Shown: positions 54,124 to 63,874, numbered from the stretch's first letter. The stretch is DNA of 64,000 nucleotides from Rhizobium lentis (GCF_017352135.1 NZ_CP071455.1:1-64000); one strand, 5' to 3'. A program made the numbers and translations. Notes: generated by a model not told the origin, from the sequence alone.

Positions 54124-55064
54124 TGCAATTGTTCGATATCATTGCCTCCGCCGGCCTCTGGGCGGCAATCCTGCGGATCGCCACGCCGCTGATTTTCGGC
54201 ACGCTCGGCGCCCTGCTGTGCGAAAGGGCCGGCGTGCTCAATCTCGGCATCGAAGGCATCATGACTTTCGGGGCGATGATCGGCTGGATTTCCGTCTATC
54301 ACGGCGCCGACCTCTGGACCGGCCTGCTGATTGCTGCGATCGCAGGCGGCGTCTTTGGCCTGCTGCATGCGGGGCTGACGGTGACGCTCGGCCTCTCCCA
54401 GCATGTTGCCGGCCTCGGCGTCACGCTGTTTGCTTCGAGTTTCAGCTATTATGTCTTCCGGCTGATCGTGCCGCTAGCCAATACGCCGCCCACCATCGTG
54501 CCGTTCCAACCGATCGCCATTCCTGGTCTCTCGACGCTGCCGTTCATCGGCCCGGCCTTCTTCACGCAGACCGCGCCGACCTATCTCGCGATCCTAATCG
54601 CTCTCCTGATGGCCTACATCATCTTCCGTACGCCGGTGGGGCTTGCGATCCGCATGACCGGCGAGAACCCGCATGCGGCGGAAGCCCAGGGCGTCAACCC
54701 GATGAAAGTGCGTTACGGCGCGGTGGTGGCCGGAAGCGCGCTGATGGGAATGGGCGGCGCCTTCCTGACATTATCGGCATTCAACAGCTTCTTCCCGACG
54801 ATGGTCCAGGGGCGCGGATGGATCTGCATCGCGCTGGTCGTGTTCGCCTCCTGGCGTCCGGGCCGCGCGCTTTTCGGCGCCCTGCTCTTCGCCTTCTTCG
54901 ATGCCTTTCAGCTTCGGCTGCAAACCGTGCTGAGCGGGCTCGTGCCCTATCAGCTCTTCCTGATGACGCCCTATATCCTCTCCATCGCCGCGCTTGCCGT
55001 CATGGCCCGCCGCGCCCGCGTTCCGCAGGCGCTGATGCAGCCTTATCGTCGCGGCGAGCGCTGA
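54120..55064 (+). CDS. nucleoside-type ABC permease, 314 aa
   Basis: This is the partner permease. PLIFGTLGALLCERAGVLNL and the following GIEGIMTFGAM are characteristic, and the loop IRMTGENPHAAEAQGVNPMK contacts the ATPase. About nine helices are present. It overlaps the first permease by four bases, and codA follows 26 bases after its stop, so the imported compound is probably a deaminase substrate. Confidence 0.94.
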   Translation: MMQLFDIIASAGLWAAILRIATPLIFGTLGALLCERAGVLNLGIEGIMTFGAMIGWISVYHGADLWTGLLIAAIAGGVFGLLHAGLTVTLGLSQHVAGLGVTLFASSFSYYVFRLIVPLANTPPTIVPFQPIAIPGLSTLPFIGPAFFTQTAPTYLAILIALLMAYIIFRTPVGLAIRMTGENPHAAEAQGVNPMKVRYGAVVAGSALMGMGGAFLTLSAFNSFFPTMVQGRGWICIALVVFASWRPGRALFGALLFAFFDAFQLRLQTVLSGLVPYQLFLMTPYILSIAALAVMARRARVPQALMQPYRRGER

Positions 55065-55090
55065 GACCGTTCACATCAAATGAGGCTCCG

Positions 55091-56380
55091 ATGTTCGATC
55101 TGATTGTCAGAAACGCAAATCTCCCCGATGGCCGTACCGGCATCGACATCGGCGTTCAGCGCGGCAGGATCGCTGCCGTCGAGCGTGACCTCCAGGCGCA
55201 GGCGGGCGAAGAAATCGACGCCACCGGCAGGTTGGTCAGCCCGCCTTTCGTCGATCCGCATTTTCATATGGACGCCACCCTGTCGCTCGGCCTGCCGCGC
55301 ATGAATATCTCCGGTACCCTGCTCGAAGGCATTGCGCTGTGGGGCGAGCTGCGTCCGATCGTGACGAAGGAAGAACTTGTCGATCGCGCGCTGCGCTATT
55401 GCGATCTGGCGGTGACGCAAGGCCTGCTTTTCATCCGCAGCCATGTCGATACCAGTGATCCGAGGCTGGTAACGGTCGAGGCGATGATCGAGGTCCGCGA
55501 AAGGGTCGCGCCCTATATCGATCTGCAGCTCGTCGCCTTCCCGCAGGACGGCTATTATCGCTCGCCAGGCGCGATCGACGCGCTCAACCGCGCCCTCGAT
55601 ATCGGCGTCGACATCGTTGGCGGCATTCCTCACTTCGAACGGACGATGGGTGACGGCACGGCGTCGGTCGAGGCGCTCTGCCGCATCGCCGCCGATCGCG
55701 GCCTGCCGGTCGACATGCATTGCGACGAAACCGACGATCCGCTCTCGCGCCACATCGAGACGCTGGCTGCGCAAACCATCCGCTTCGGCCTGCAGGGACG
55801 TGTCGCCGGCTCGCACCTGACCTCGATGCACTCGATGGACAATTATTATGTCTCCAAGCTCATCCCGCTGATGGCGGAGGCCGAGATCAACGTCATCCCC
55901 AATCCGCTGATCAACATCATGCTGCAGGGACGGCACGATACCTATCCGAAACGGCGCGGCATGACCCGAGTGAGGGAACTGATGGATGCCGGGCTCAACG
56001 TTTCCTTCGGGCACGATTGCGTCATGGATCCCTGGTATTCGATGGGGTCCGGTGACATGCTGGAGGTCGGCCATATGGCGATCCATGTGGCGCAGATGGC
56101 CGGCATCGAGGACAAGAAGAAGATCTTCGATGCACTGACCGTCAATTCGGCGAGGACGATGGGGCTTGAAGGCTATGGTATCGAGAAAGGATGCAACGCC
56201 GATCTCGTCATCCTCCAGGCGCGCGATACGCTGGAAGCGCTGCGGCTGAAGCCGAACCGGCTGGCGGTGATTCGTCGGGGCAAGATCGTCGCCCGCTCGG
56301 CGCCGCGCATCGACGAGCTTTTCCTAGACGGGCGCCCAGCCCAAATCGACGGCGGCCTGGACTACGCGCCTGGCTATTGA
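55091..56380 (+). CDS. codA: cytosine deaminase family amidohydrolase, 429 aa
   Basis: This enzyme should deaminate cytosine (or isocytosine/creatinine-like compounds) to uracil and ammonia. The metal motif HFHMD is at 57-61, HCDETDD lies in the middle, HLTSMHSMD follows, and FGHDCVMDPWYSMGSGDML contains the catalytic Asp. The length matches CodA. GAGGCTCCG precedes the ATG at 55091. It is the last gene of the BMP/amidase/ABC operon. The symbol follows the family; substrate specificity is inferred. Confidence 0.9.
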   Translation: MFDLIVRNANLPDGRTGIDIGVQRGRIAAVERDLQAQAGEEIDATGRLVSPPFVDPHFHMDATLSLGLPRMNISGTLLEGIALWGELRPIVTKEELVDRALRYCDLAVTQGLLFIRSHVDTSDPRLVTVEAMIEVRERVAPYIDLQLVAFPQDGYYRSPGAIDALNRALDIGVDIVGGIPHFERTMGDGTASVEALCRIAADRGLPVDMHCDETDDPLSRHIETLAAQTIRFGLQGRVAGSHLTSMHSMDNYYVSKLIPLMAEAEINVIPNPLINIMLQGRHDTYPKRRGMTRVRELMDAGLNVSFGHDCVMDPWYSMGSGDMLEVGHMAIHVAQMAGIEDKKKIFDALTVNSARTMGLEGYGIEKGCNADLVILQARDTLEALRLKPNRLAVIRRGKIVARSAPRIDELFLDGRPAQIDGGLDYAPGY

Positions 56381-56434
56381 GAAGCGGCGGCACCGACCAT
56401 CGGTTAAGTCCCGCGGCCGTTGCCCGCCTCTCCG

Positions 56435-57223
56435 CTATCCCTCGGCCCGGCGAGCCGTGATGATCCACGCGCGCGAGTCGAAGAACACGCCCTTGGCGGT
56501 CATATGCACTTCGAGCAAGTCGCGTAGCCGCTGCAATGGTTTTTCGCGCGGTTCACCAACATGCGCAAGCGCGTCCTTCACGAGATAGAGGCCGGCGAGC
56601 GCACCGAGCGCCGTATCGACATCGGGTCCATAGAAGACCGGCTCCCGCACGTCAATGAAGTCGATCGAAGTAAAGCCTGCTGCGCCCAGAAGGGCGGTTG
56701 CAATCGCTTGATCGCCGAGCGAAAACGGATCGGGAGCATCTGCAGAAACCGCAGCCGGCGCCGCCAAGGCTTGCCGGATGGCTTCGGACCACTCGTTGTG
56801 CTCGCGGCTTTGCCACACCATCCACACAAGGCGCGCACCGGGACGCATCGCTCGGGCGACATTGGCAAAGGCCGCTGCCGGATCGGCAAAAAACATCACG
56901 CCGAACCGGCTGATGCAGAGGTCGAATCCGGCCGCCGGGAATGCGTGCACCTGCGCGTCGCCAAGTTCGAACGTCACATTGCCTAAACCCTCGGCGACGC
57001 TCCGTCGCCTTGCGATCTCGAGCAGCTCCGCTGAAGTATCGACGCCGACCGCTTTTCCCTGCGGCGCGACGCGGGCGGCCTCGCGGGTCGTCTGCCCCGC
57101 CCCACAGCCAATATCGAGCACCCGGTCAGCCGCGCCGACATCGGCAACATCCCGAAGGTGCCCATTATGGCGCGCCAATTCTGCGTCGTAAAAGTCGGCA
57201 AGATCCAATGCCATCCCGCTCAT
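56435..57223 (-). CDS. class I SAM-dependent methyltransferase, 262 aa
   Basis: This is a Methyltransf_11/25-type enzyme. The SAM-binding motif I is VLDIGCGAGQTT at about 35-46, with the acidic residue in GVDTSAELL and the post-motif LGDAQVHAF. FDLCISRFGVMFFADPAAAF follows. There is no signal peptide. It is divergent from the alpha/beta hydrolase gene and stands alone. The substrate is unknown; small-molecule methylation is likely. Confidence 0.9.
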   Translation of the reverse strand: MSGMALDLADFYDAELARHNGHLRDVADVGAADRVLDIGCGAGQTTREAARVAPQGKAVGVDTSAELLEIARRRSVAEGLGNVTFELGDAQVHAFPAAGFDLCISRFGVMFFADPAAAFANVARAMRPGARLVWMVWQSREHNEWSEAIRQALAAPAAVSADAPDPFSLGDQAIATALLGAAGFTSIDFIDVREPVFYGPDVDTALGALAGLYLVKDALAHVGEPREKPLQRLRDLLEVHMTAKGVFFDSRAWIITARRAEG

Positions 57224-57326
57224 CCTCGTTTTTGGCTCATCTGGATTTCTTGAAAAACAGATTGCATATCGGGATCAGTTATGCAAGATAAAACCGGTTT
57301 CAAATAACAATCAGAAGTGCGGTGTC

Positions 57327-58193
57327 ATGGAAGCAGCCAGCTCATCTCCCGTCGCCGATAAAGTCGTTGAACTCAGAGGCGTGCGGCTTCAGACTCAAGC
57401 ATTCGGCGATCCGGCTAGCCCCCCCGTGCTGCTGATCATGGGCGTGATGTCATCGATGCTGTGGTGGCCGGAAAGGTTCTGTCAGGAACTCGCCGCCCAA
57501 GGGCGCCATGTCATCCGCTACGATCAGCGCGACACCGGCCTTTCCACGCATTATCCGCCGGGCAAGCCGGCCTATTCATTCGGCGATCTGTCCGATGATG
57601 CGATCGCCATTCTCGAAGCGTATGGCATCGAAGCTGCGCATCTCGTGGGCATGTCGATGGGCGGTTTCGTGGCGCAAGAGGCCGCACTGTGCCATCCCCG
57701 GCGAGTGCGGACGCTCACCCTGATCAGCTCGTCGCCGCTCGGGGTCGATGGGCTGCCCTCCTCCACCTCAGCTTATAAGGAGCACTCCGCCGCTGCCGAA
57801 AACATCGACTGGTCTGACCTTGAAGCCATCGCCGATTTCATGCGGCGTGACTCGGCCATGCTTGCCGGCACGAAGCATCAGCATGACGCCGAAGCCGCGA
57901 GTGCTCTGATCGCGCGTGATACGGATCGCGCACCATCCTTCGTCAGTGCGACGAACCACTTCATGCTGTTAAGCGGGAATGAGGGCGCAACGTTGCATGC
58001 ATCCCGAATAGATATGCCGGTTCTCGCAATCCACGGCACATCGGATCCGCTATTTCCCATCGAGCACGGAGAGGCCTTCACGCGTGTCGTTCCGAACGCG
58101 GAACTGCATCGGATCAGCGGTGGAGGACACGAAATTCACGATCAGGACATCGATGAGATGGTGCGCGTGATCGCAGGTCACACGGCGTCCTGA
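57327..58193 (+). CDS. alpha/beta hydrolase, 288 aa
   Basis: The nucleophile is Ser in VGMSMGGFVAQE (about residue 111), and the catalytic His is in SGGGHEIHD near the C terminus, with Asp in HGTSDPLFP. The fold is a standard single-domain esterase/lipase type. LLIMGVMSSMLWWPERFCQE provides the oxyanion region. The ribosome site is weak. It is convergent with msrA, with a perfect 34-bp palindrome in the gap. Confidence 0.9.
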   Translation: MEAASSSPVADKVVELRGVRLQTQAFGDPASPPVLLIMGVMSSMLWWPERFCQELAAQGRHVIRYDQRDTGLSTHYPPGKPAYSFGDLSDDAIAILEAYGIEAAHLVGMSMGGFVAQEAALCHPRRVRTLTLISSSPLGVDGLPSSTSAYKEHSAAAENIDWSDLEAIADFMRRDSAMLAGTKHQHDAEAASALIARDTDRAPSFVSATNHFMLLSGNEGATLHASRIDMPVLAIHGTSDPLFPIEHGEAFTRVVPNAELHRISGGGHEIHDQDIDEMVRVIAGHTAS

Positions 58194-58232
58194 AGGTCCG
58201 CAGTCCGTTCGAGCAGCAACGACGACTTGCAC

Positions 58233-58266
58233 GATGCATGCCGGCATCTAGATGCCGGCATGCATC
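58233..58266. repeat. perfect 34-bp palindrome
   Basis: The arm GATGCATGCCGGCATCT is followed immediately by its exact reverse complement, with no spacer, so the centre is TCTAGA. It lies between the convergent hydrolase and msrA genes. No T-run follows on either strand. It could act as a bidirectional terminator or a protein-binding site. Confidence 0.8.
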
Positions 58267-58273
58267 AATAGCG

Positions 58274-58783
58274 TCAGGCGATCTTCTGGCGGGCCGGCAG
58301 TTTCCAGCCCGGTCGGACGAAGTGGCAGGTATAGCCGTTCGGAATCCGCTCCAAATAGTCCTGGTGTTCGGGCTCGGCCTCCCAGAAATCGCCGGCCGGC
58401 ACGACCTCGGTGACGACCTTGCCGGGCCAGAGGCCCGATGCGTCGACATCGGCAATCGTATCGCGGGCGATGCGCTCCTGTTCCGGGCTGACGTAGAAGA
58501 TCGCCGAGCGATAGCTCGTGCCGACGTCATTGCCCTGGCGATTGCGCGTGGTCGGGTCGTGAATCTGGAAGAAGAATTCGAGGATTTCGCGATAGCTGAT
58601 CCGGGCGGGATCGAAGATGATCTCGATCGCCTCGGCATGTGTTCCGTGGTTGCGGTAGGTGGCATTCGGCACGTCGCCGCCGGTATAGCCGACGCGGGTC
58701 GAAATCACGCCATTATAGCGGCGGATGAGGTCCTGCATGCCCCAGAAGCAGCCGCCGGCGAGCACTGCACGTTCTTCGGTCAT
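58274..58783 (-). CDS. msrA: peptide-methionine (S)-S-oxide reductase, 169 aa
   Basis: MsrA reduces methionine S-sulfoxide in proteins. The catalytic motif GCFWGM is at 11-16 with Cys12, followed by [15 protein letters not shown] and [12 protein letters not shown]. No resolving Cys near the C terminus is seen, so recycling may rely directly on thioredoxin or another reductant. The length is a little short of the common form. AAGGAGAT precedes the ATG. It stands alone, convergent with the hydrolase gene. Confidence 0.95.
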   Translation of the reverse strand: MTEERAVLAGGCFWGMQDLIRRYNGVISTRVGYTGGDVPNATYRNHGTHAEAIEIIFDPARISYREILEFFFQIHDPTTRNRQGNDVGTSYRSAIFYVSPEQERIARDTIADVDASGLWPGKVVTEVVPAGDFWEAEPEHQDYLERIPNGYTCHFVRPGWKLPARQKIA

Positions 58784-58970
58784 TTGGTATCTCCTTGTTT
58801 CCCGACAGATAGTGTCTCAAGCCGCCAATTTCCATACGGCGGATATCAGCACAGCTGTGCAATTTCCCTTCGAACAGGCCCTGCCTGTCATGTCGATGTT
58901 ACGCGCCGGCGCTAGCAAGGCCCAGGACAATCCGCGGAGACCGAGCCGCGACACCTGATGGAGATGGGTT

Positions 58971-60116
58971 ATGAACAGGCGTGAATTTCTGATCACTTCG
59001 TCGGCTGCGGCCGGTCTTCTGGCTCTTCAGCGCTTCGCATCGGCCGCGGCCGGCACGATCGACCTCTACAGCGGTTCGGACGCCAATATCGTCGACCTCT
59101 GGAACAACATCATCCGCCCGGCCTTCGAGAAGGCCCATCCGGGCGTTGCCCTGAAGGTGACCGATGCCGGCGACAATAACGGTCTGCGCGCCATTGCCGA
59201 TCGTGCGCTTGCAGCATTGAAGACCAAGACCGATCCGCAGGCCGATCTGTTCGAGCAGTTCGATCCACGCCTGCCGTCCGGCGGCATCGATGCCGGTCTC
59301 TGGGTCAAGTTCTCTGCCGAGAACATCGAAGGCTACGACCACATCAATCCGCTTGCCCTCGATACCCCCTACTCTCTTCCCTATCGCGGCTCGCAGGTCC
59401 TGCTCGCCTACGATACGACCAAGCTCGATCCGAAGGATGCGCCGAAGAGCTGGGAGCAGCTCACCACATGGATCAAGGCCAATCCCGGCCAGTTCATCTA
59501 CAACAGGCCCGACAAGGGCGGCTCGGGCGGCAACTTCGTCCGCCGCGCGATCCATGAGGCCAACGGCCGCGACCCGAAGAAGTTCAAGATCGACAATTAC
59601 ACTGCCGACTTCGGCACCGAGGCGCTGACGCCGGCCTGGAAGATTCTCACCGATCTCGCCCCCTCCCTCTACGACAAGGGCGCCTACACATCCGGCAACA
59701 CCCAGTCGATCCAGCTGCTTGCCCAGGGCGTCGTCACCATGGTGCCGGTCTGGTCGGATCAGGTGCTGCAGGCGATCGCGCAGGGTGTGCTGCCGGAGAC
59801 GACCGGCCTGGTGCAGCTCGGCGATCTCGCGCTTTGCGGCGGCTTCTCCAGCATCACCGTGTTTTCGAACGGCGCCAACAAGGATGCGGCGCTGAAGCTT
59901 GCCGCCTTCATGCTGACGACGGAAATGCAGGAAGCGATCATCACTGGGATCGGCGGCTTCCCGGCTGTCTCCTGGGATCATATTTCCGATGATCTCCGCA
60001 AGAAATATGCCGACGTGATTCCGTCGACCATCCCGACCTTCCCCGCCGGCGATTGGGAAAGGGCGATCAATGACGGCTGGTACCGCAGCGTCGCGCCCGG
60101 CATCAGCCGTACCTGA
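58971..60116 (+). CDS. ABC substrate-binding protein, Fe/polyamine-type fold, 381 aa
   Basis: A Tat-type signal (MNRREFLITSSAAAGLLALQ) precedes a type II periplasmic binding protein related to the SBP_bac_6/8 group (LYSGSDANIVDLWNNIIRPA; NRPDKGGSGGNFVRRAIHEA). GGAGATGGG precedes the ATG. It heads a complete importer operon with the next three genes, with overlaps at each junction. The ligand is not clear: iron-type, spermidine-type and YnjB-like proteins share this layout. Confidence 0.9.
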   Translation: MNRREFLITSSAAAGLLALQRFASAAAGTIDLYSGSDANIVDLWNNIIRPAFEKAHPGVALKVTDAGDNNGLRAIADRALAALKTKTDPQADLFEQFDPRLPSGGIDAGLWVKFSAENIEGYDHINPLALDTPYSLPYRGSQVLLAYDTTKLDPKDAPKSWEQLTTWIKANPGQFIYNRPDKGGSGGNFVRRAIHEANGRDPKKFKIDNYTADFGTEALTPAWKILTDLAPSLYDKGAYTSGNTQSIQLLAQGVVTMVPVWSDQVLQAIAQGVLPETTGLVQLGDLALCGGFSSITVFSNGANKDAALKLAAFMLTTEMQEAIITGIGGFPAVSWDHISDDLRKKYADVIPSTIPTFPAGDWERAINDGWYRSVAPGISRT

Positions 60117-61006
60117 TGTCCACCGACACTGCGCCGGCGGCCCTGCGCCGTCACCGGACCATCCACAGGAGGGGCGCGATCGGCCTCCTCCTCGTTGCCC
60201 TGCCGGTATTCCTGCTCGCCTGGCTGATCATCTTTCCGATCTTTTCGGCTGTCGTCGGCACGATCTTCGTACCGGGTGCTGACGGCGCGCGCGAGTTTTC
60301 GCTCGCCTCCTACCGCTTCTTCTTCACCGACGGCTACAGCCTCGCCAATCTATGGGTGACGCTCTGGACCACTGCGGTCTGCGGCATCCTGCTCTTGGCG
60401 ATCGGGCTTCCGATTGCGCTCTACCTCCGTTTCTCGCAGGGGCGCCTTGCCGCCTACGTGCAGGGACTGGCGATCTTCCCGATGTTCGTGCCGTCGATCA
60501 TCCTCGCCTATGCGCTGATCAGGACGATCGGGCCGAACGGCACCGTCGATCTGCTGCTGAATTCAATCGGCCTGCCCAAGCTGCGCACACCCTATCTGAC
60601 TCCGTGGGGACCGGTTATCGGTCTTGTCTGGGATAATCTTCCCCTAACTGTGCTGATGCTCACGGCCGGGCTCTCCTCCGTGTCGAACAGCGCGATCGAG
60701 GCCGCCCGCGACGTCGGCGCAAGGCCACTGCGGGTCTTTATCTCGATCATCCTGCCGCGTATGGGCAACTCCCTGCTGGTGACCGCGTCCTTCGCCGTTC
60801 TCGGGATCTTCTCCGCCTTCACCCTTCCCTATGTGCTCGGTCCGGCATCGCCGGAGATGATGGGGCCATTCATGCAGCGCACCTTCGCCGACATGAACGA
60901 TCCGCTGAACGCCATGACGCAGGCGGTCATCACTTTCGGTTTCTGCCTGGTCTTCGGCATTCTTTATATCAGGTCGATTGCCCGCAACCCCGAGACCAGA
61001 CCATGA
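60116..61006 (+). CDS. ABC permease, first of two, 296 aa
   Basis: This is a six-helix BPD_transp_1 permease. The EAA motif reads SAIEAARDVGARPLRVFISI, and YLRFSQGRLAAYVQGLAIFP and FVPSIILAYALIR belong to the transmembrane core. The ATG shares one base with the binding-protein stop (TGATG). It overlaps the second permease by four bases. Confidence 0.93.
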   Translation: MSTDTAPAALRRHRTIHRRGAIGLLLVALPVFLLAWLIIFPIFSAVVGTIFVPGADGAREFSLASYRFFFTDGYSLANLWVTLWTTAVCGILLLAIGLPIALYLRFSQGRLAAYVQGLAIFPMFVPSIILAYALIRTIGPNGTVDLLLNSIGLPKLRTPYLTPWGPVIGLVWDNLPLTVLMLTAGLSSVSNSAIEAARDVGARPLRVFISIILPRMGNSLLVTASFAVLGIFSAFTLPYVLGPASPEMMGPFMQRTFADMNDPLNAMTQAVITFGFCLVFGILYIRSIARNPETRP

Positions 61007-61830
61007 GCATCGGCAGATCGGGCATCTCCCTCCGCTTCGATTGGATCGGCTTGCTCTTCGCATGCCTGCTGACACTGTTCATCGCTTTGCCGCTTGTTGT
61101 CGTCGGAACATGGGCCTTTACCGAGGTCTGGCGTTATCCCTCTGTGATCCCGCAGCAATTCGGCCTGCGCTTCTGGGGCCAGACGCTGGCACGTCCCGAT
61201 GTCTGGGAGGCTCTCCTGCTCAGCCTGCGCCTGACGACGACCGTGACCATTCTTTCCGCCGTCATCTGCCTTCCCGCGGCTTACGCTTTCGCGCGCATGC
61301 GCTTCCCCGGCAGGAACATCCTCTTCCTCTCCTTCCTGGCGTCACATGCCTTTCCGAAATTCGGCCTGCTCGTCGCCATCGCCGGCATCTTTCTGCAGCT
61401 CGGCCTGATCAGCACTTTCTGGGGCGTCGTACTTATCCAGCTCGTCGGCACGCTGATGCTGATGATCTGGATTCCGGTCGCGGCCTTTCAGAATGTCGAC
61501 CGGCGCATGGAAGAGGCGGCGCGCGATGCCGGCGCCACGCCGCTGCGCGTCTTCTGGTCGATTACGCTGCCGCAGGCCGCACCGACGATATCGGCAGCTC
61601 TGCTTTTGACGTTCGTCGGCACTTTTTACGAAACCGAAGGCGCCTGGCTGATCGGCGCGCCCGAAATCCGCACCATGCCGGTGCTGATGATCAGCTTCAT
61701 CAACAATCAGATCGTCGTGCAATACGGCGCCGTGCTCTCCGTCATGCTGTGGGTGCCGTCCTTCATCGCGCTGATGTTCGCGCGCCGCGTGGTCGGCACC
61801 GGCGCCTTTGCGAGAGGTTTTGGCGCGTGA
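61003..61830 (+). CDS. ABC permease, second of two, 275 aa
   Basis: This is a six-helix permease of the PotC/ThiP-half type. The EAA motif reads RRMEEAARDAGATPLRVFWS, followed by ITLPQAAPTISAALLL. FARMRFPGRNILFLSFLASH is a typical mid-protein segment. The start overlaps the previous gene (ATGA), and the ATPase gene follows 29 bases after its stop. Confidence 0.93.
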   Translation: MSIGRSGISLRFDWIGLLFACLLTLFIALPLVVVGTWAFTEVWRYPSVIPQQFGLRFWGQTLARPDVWEALLLSLRLTTTVTILSAVICLPAAYAFARMRFPGRNILFLSFLASHAFPKFGLLVAIAGIFLQLGLISTFWGVVLIQLVGTLMLMIWIPVAAFQNVDRRMEEAARDAGATPLRVFWSITLPQAAPTISAALLLTFVGTFYETEGAWLIGAPEIRTMPVLMISFINNQIVVQYGAVLSVMLWVPSFIALMFARRVVGTGAFARGFGA

Positions 61831-61859
61831 GGCGCCGCGCGTCGGGACAAGGAAGGATT

Positions 61860-62936
61860 ATGGCACGTTTGGCGATCGAGGGTGTTTCGAAGCTGTTCGG
61901 GACCAGCTATGCCGTTCGCGACTTCTCGCTCGAAGTCGGCGACGGCGAGCTCGTATGCCTGCTAGGCCCGTCCGGTTCCGGCAAGTCGACGCTGCTCAGG
62001 ATGATCGGCGGTTTCGAGCGCCCGAGCGGCGGAACGATCCGCATCGATGCGAAAGATGTGACGAGCCTGCCGCCCGAGCGGCGCCCGACCGGTATGGTGT
62101 TCCAGAGCCATGCGCTCTGGACGCATATGGATGTCTTCAACAACATCGCCTTCGGGCTGAAGCTTCGCCGGCTGCCGAAATCAGCAATCCATGAGCGTGT
62201 CGAGAGTGCATTGGCGTTGGTCGGCCTTGCCGATTATGGGCGGCGGATGACGACGCAGCTCTCGGGTGGACAGCAGCAGCGCGTCGCGCTTGCCCGCTCG
62301 CTGGTGCTCGAACCGAAGATCCTGCTGCTCGACGAACCCTTCGCCAGCCTCGATCAACACTTGCGCGAAAGATTGCGGGAGGAAGTGCGCGATATCCAGC
62401 AGCGCCTCGGCATCACCACGCTTTTCGTCACCCACGGCCAGGACGAGGCCCTGGCGCTTGCCGACCGCATCGTCGTCATGCGCGACGGGCGTACTGAACA
62501 GATTGCGCCGCCGAGTACCATCTACCGGCAGCCGCAGACAGCCTTCGTCGCCGGCTTCATCGGCTCGATGAATTTCGTCCAGAGCCACACGAGAAACGGT
62601 GTCTGCGGGCACCCTCTCTTCCCGCTCGCCATTCCCATCGAGGATGGGCCGGTGACGCTTGCCGGCCGCCCCGAAGCGCTGGTGATCCGTCCTTCTGATC
62701 AGGCGGATGCGGCGACTGCCCACCGCATCGTCGATTTCGGCACCCATAAGATGGTCGATATTGATCTCGTAGACGGCACACGCCTGAAGGCGATGGTGGC
62801 GCCGGACGATCGAATCCGGGCCGGAATGAAGGTCGAGCCGAGCTTCGCGAGCTTCTTCGCCTTCCGCGACAGCGCGCTCGTGCATCAGTCGATGCCGGCA
62901 AAGAGCGACGCGGAGGCTGAGCTCCTGTCGGTATAG
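61860..62936 (+). CDS. ABC ATPase, PotA/UgpC-like, 358 aa
   Basis: The motifs are Walker A GPSGSGKST, signature LSGGQQQRVALARSL, Walker B LLLDEPFASLD and the switch His in FVTHGQDE. A C-terminal TOBE-type domain (about 270-340; LAGRPEALVIRPSDQADAAT) is present. AAGGA precedes the ATG at 61860. It completes the importer begun at 58971 and could in principle also serve ATPase-less importers such as the one at 27.9-31 kb, though it differs from the MalK class used there. Confidence 0.93.
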   Translation: MARLAIEGVSKLFGTSYAVRDFSLEVGDGELVCLLGPSGSGKSTLLRMIGGFERPSGGTIRIDAKDVTSLPPERRPTGMVFQSHALWTHMDVFNNIAFGLKLRRLPKSAIHERVESALALVGLADYGRRMTTQLSGGQQQRVALARSLVLEPKILLLDEPFASLDQHLRERLREEVRDIQQRLGITTLFVTHGQDEALALADRIVVMRDGRTEQIAPPSTIYRQPQTAFVAGFIGSMNFVQSHTRNGVCGHPLFPLAIPIEDGPVTLAGRPEALVIRPSDQADAATAHRIVDFGTHKMVDIDLVDGTRLKAMVAPDDRIRAGMKVEPSFASFFAFRDSALVHQSMPAKSDAEAELLSV

Positions 62937-62940
62937 GCGA

Positions 62941-63774
62941 TTACGCCTTGTTCGAGAAACCTTCCCTGAGCCAGGGATAGAGCGCCTTGCTGGCCGCAAG
63001 GATATCGCCGCGCCCGTCGACATCAGCACCGGAAAAACGCGTGACGATGCCGCCCGCCTCTTCGACCATCAGCGCCGAGGCGCCGAAATCATGGATCGAG
63101 AGCCCGTCCTCGAAGAAACCGTCCAGCCGGCCGCAGGCGACATAGGCGATCGACAGTGCGGCCGAGCCGAGGCGGCGCACGCCCGCCGTATTGGCCATCA
63201 GGCGCTTGATGGCGTCGAAATAGGTCTCTTCCGAAACCGCCTTGACCTGGCCAGGGATCGGCAGTCCGGCGCCAACAAGCACGTTTTCGATGTCGCTGAC
63301 ATCAGCGCAACGGATATGCTCGCCGTTGAGATAGGCGCCACCGCCGATCTCGGCGCTGAACAGCTCGTCCTGCATGGCGTCGTAGACGACGCCGGCGACG
63401 AGCCTGCCGCCTTCGGCAATCGAGATCGTGATGCCGAAATGCGGGACGCCCCATGCATAGTTGGTCGTGCCGTCGATCGGATCGATATAGATGACCGGGG
63501 TTTCCGGCCCGGCCGTACGGTTGCCGACGGCCTCCTCACCCTGGATGGCATAATCAGGGAAGGCCTTGATCATCTCCTCGACGATGATCCGCTCGACGGC
63601 GACATCGATCTCGGTCTGATAGTCGCGCGGCGCCTTCGCAAGCATTTCCTGAGAGGTTCTGCGCCGCAGCGAGGCGCGGGCCGTGTCGCCGGCCTTCAAT
63701 ACCGTTTCGGCAAGCACGACAAGACGGGATGAGGCGTTCGGAGAAAGACGCGCTGATATCGGGGAGGATGTCAT
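62941..63774 (-). CDS. inositol monophosphatase family protein, 277 aa
   Basis: This is a Mg-dependent phosphatase of the IMPase/FBPase/CysQ family. The first motif IQGEEAVGN, the second IYIDPIDGTTNYAWG and the third (usually WDxAAG) as IHDFGASALMVEEAGG are present. The third lacks the Trp-Asp-x-Ala-Ala form but keeps the Asp. The ATG at 63774 gives MTSSPISARL; an ATG seven codons earlier is possible. The neighbouring upstream gene on the same strand encodes a MalK/UgpC-type ATPase, so a role in sugar-phosphate or glycerol-phosphate use is plausible. Confidence 0.9.
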   Translation of the reverse strand: MTSSPISARLSPNASSRLVVLAETVLKAGDTARASLRRRTSQEMLAKAPRDYQTEIDVAVERIIVEEMIKAFPDYAIQGEEAVGNRTAGPETPVIYIDPIDGTTNYAWGVPHFGITISIAEGGRLVAGVVYDAMQDELFSAEIGGGAYLNGEHIRCADVSDIENVLVGAGLPIPGQVKAVSEETYFDAIKRLMANTAGVRRLGSAALSIAYVACGRLDGFFEDGLSIHDFGASALMVEEAGGIVTRFSGADVDGRGDILAASKALYPWLREGFSNKA

Positions 63775-63874
63775 GTGAAAATCCGGGTGCTGCATGGGGT
63801 GGATCGTGCGGAGCCACTCCTTTCGCAGAGCCCGATGATGGTTTTATGAAGCCGCCGCACTTGTCCGATGCGAG

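Noticed and set aside
54218..55090. Upstream in-frame extension of the cytosine deaminase frame
   Set aside because: It runs through the permease gene in another frame; the ATG at 55091 matches the family start.
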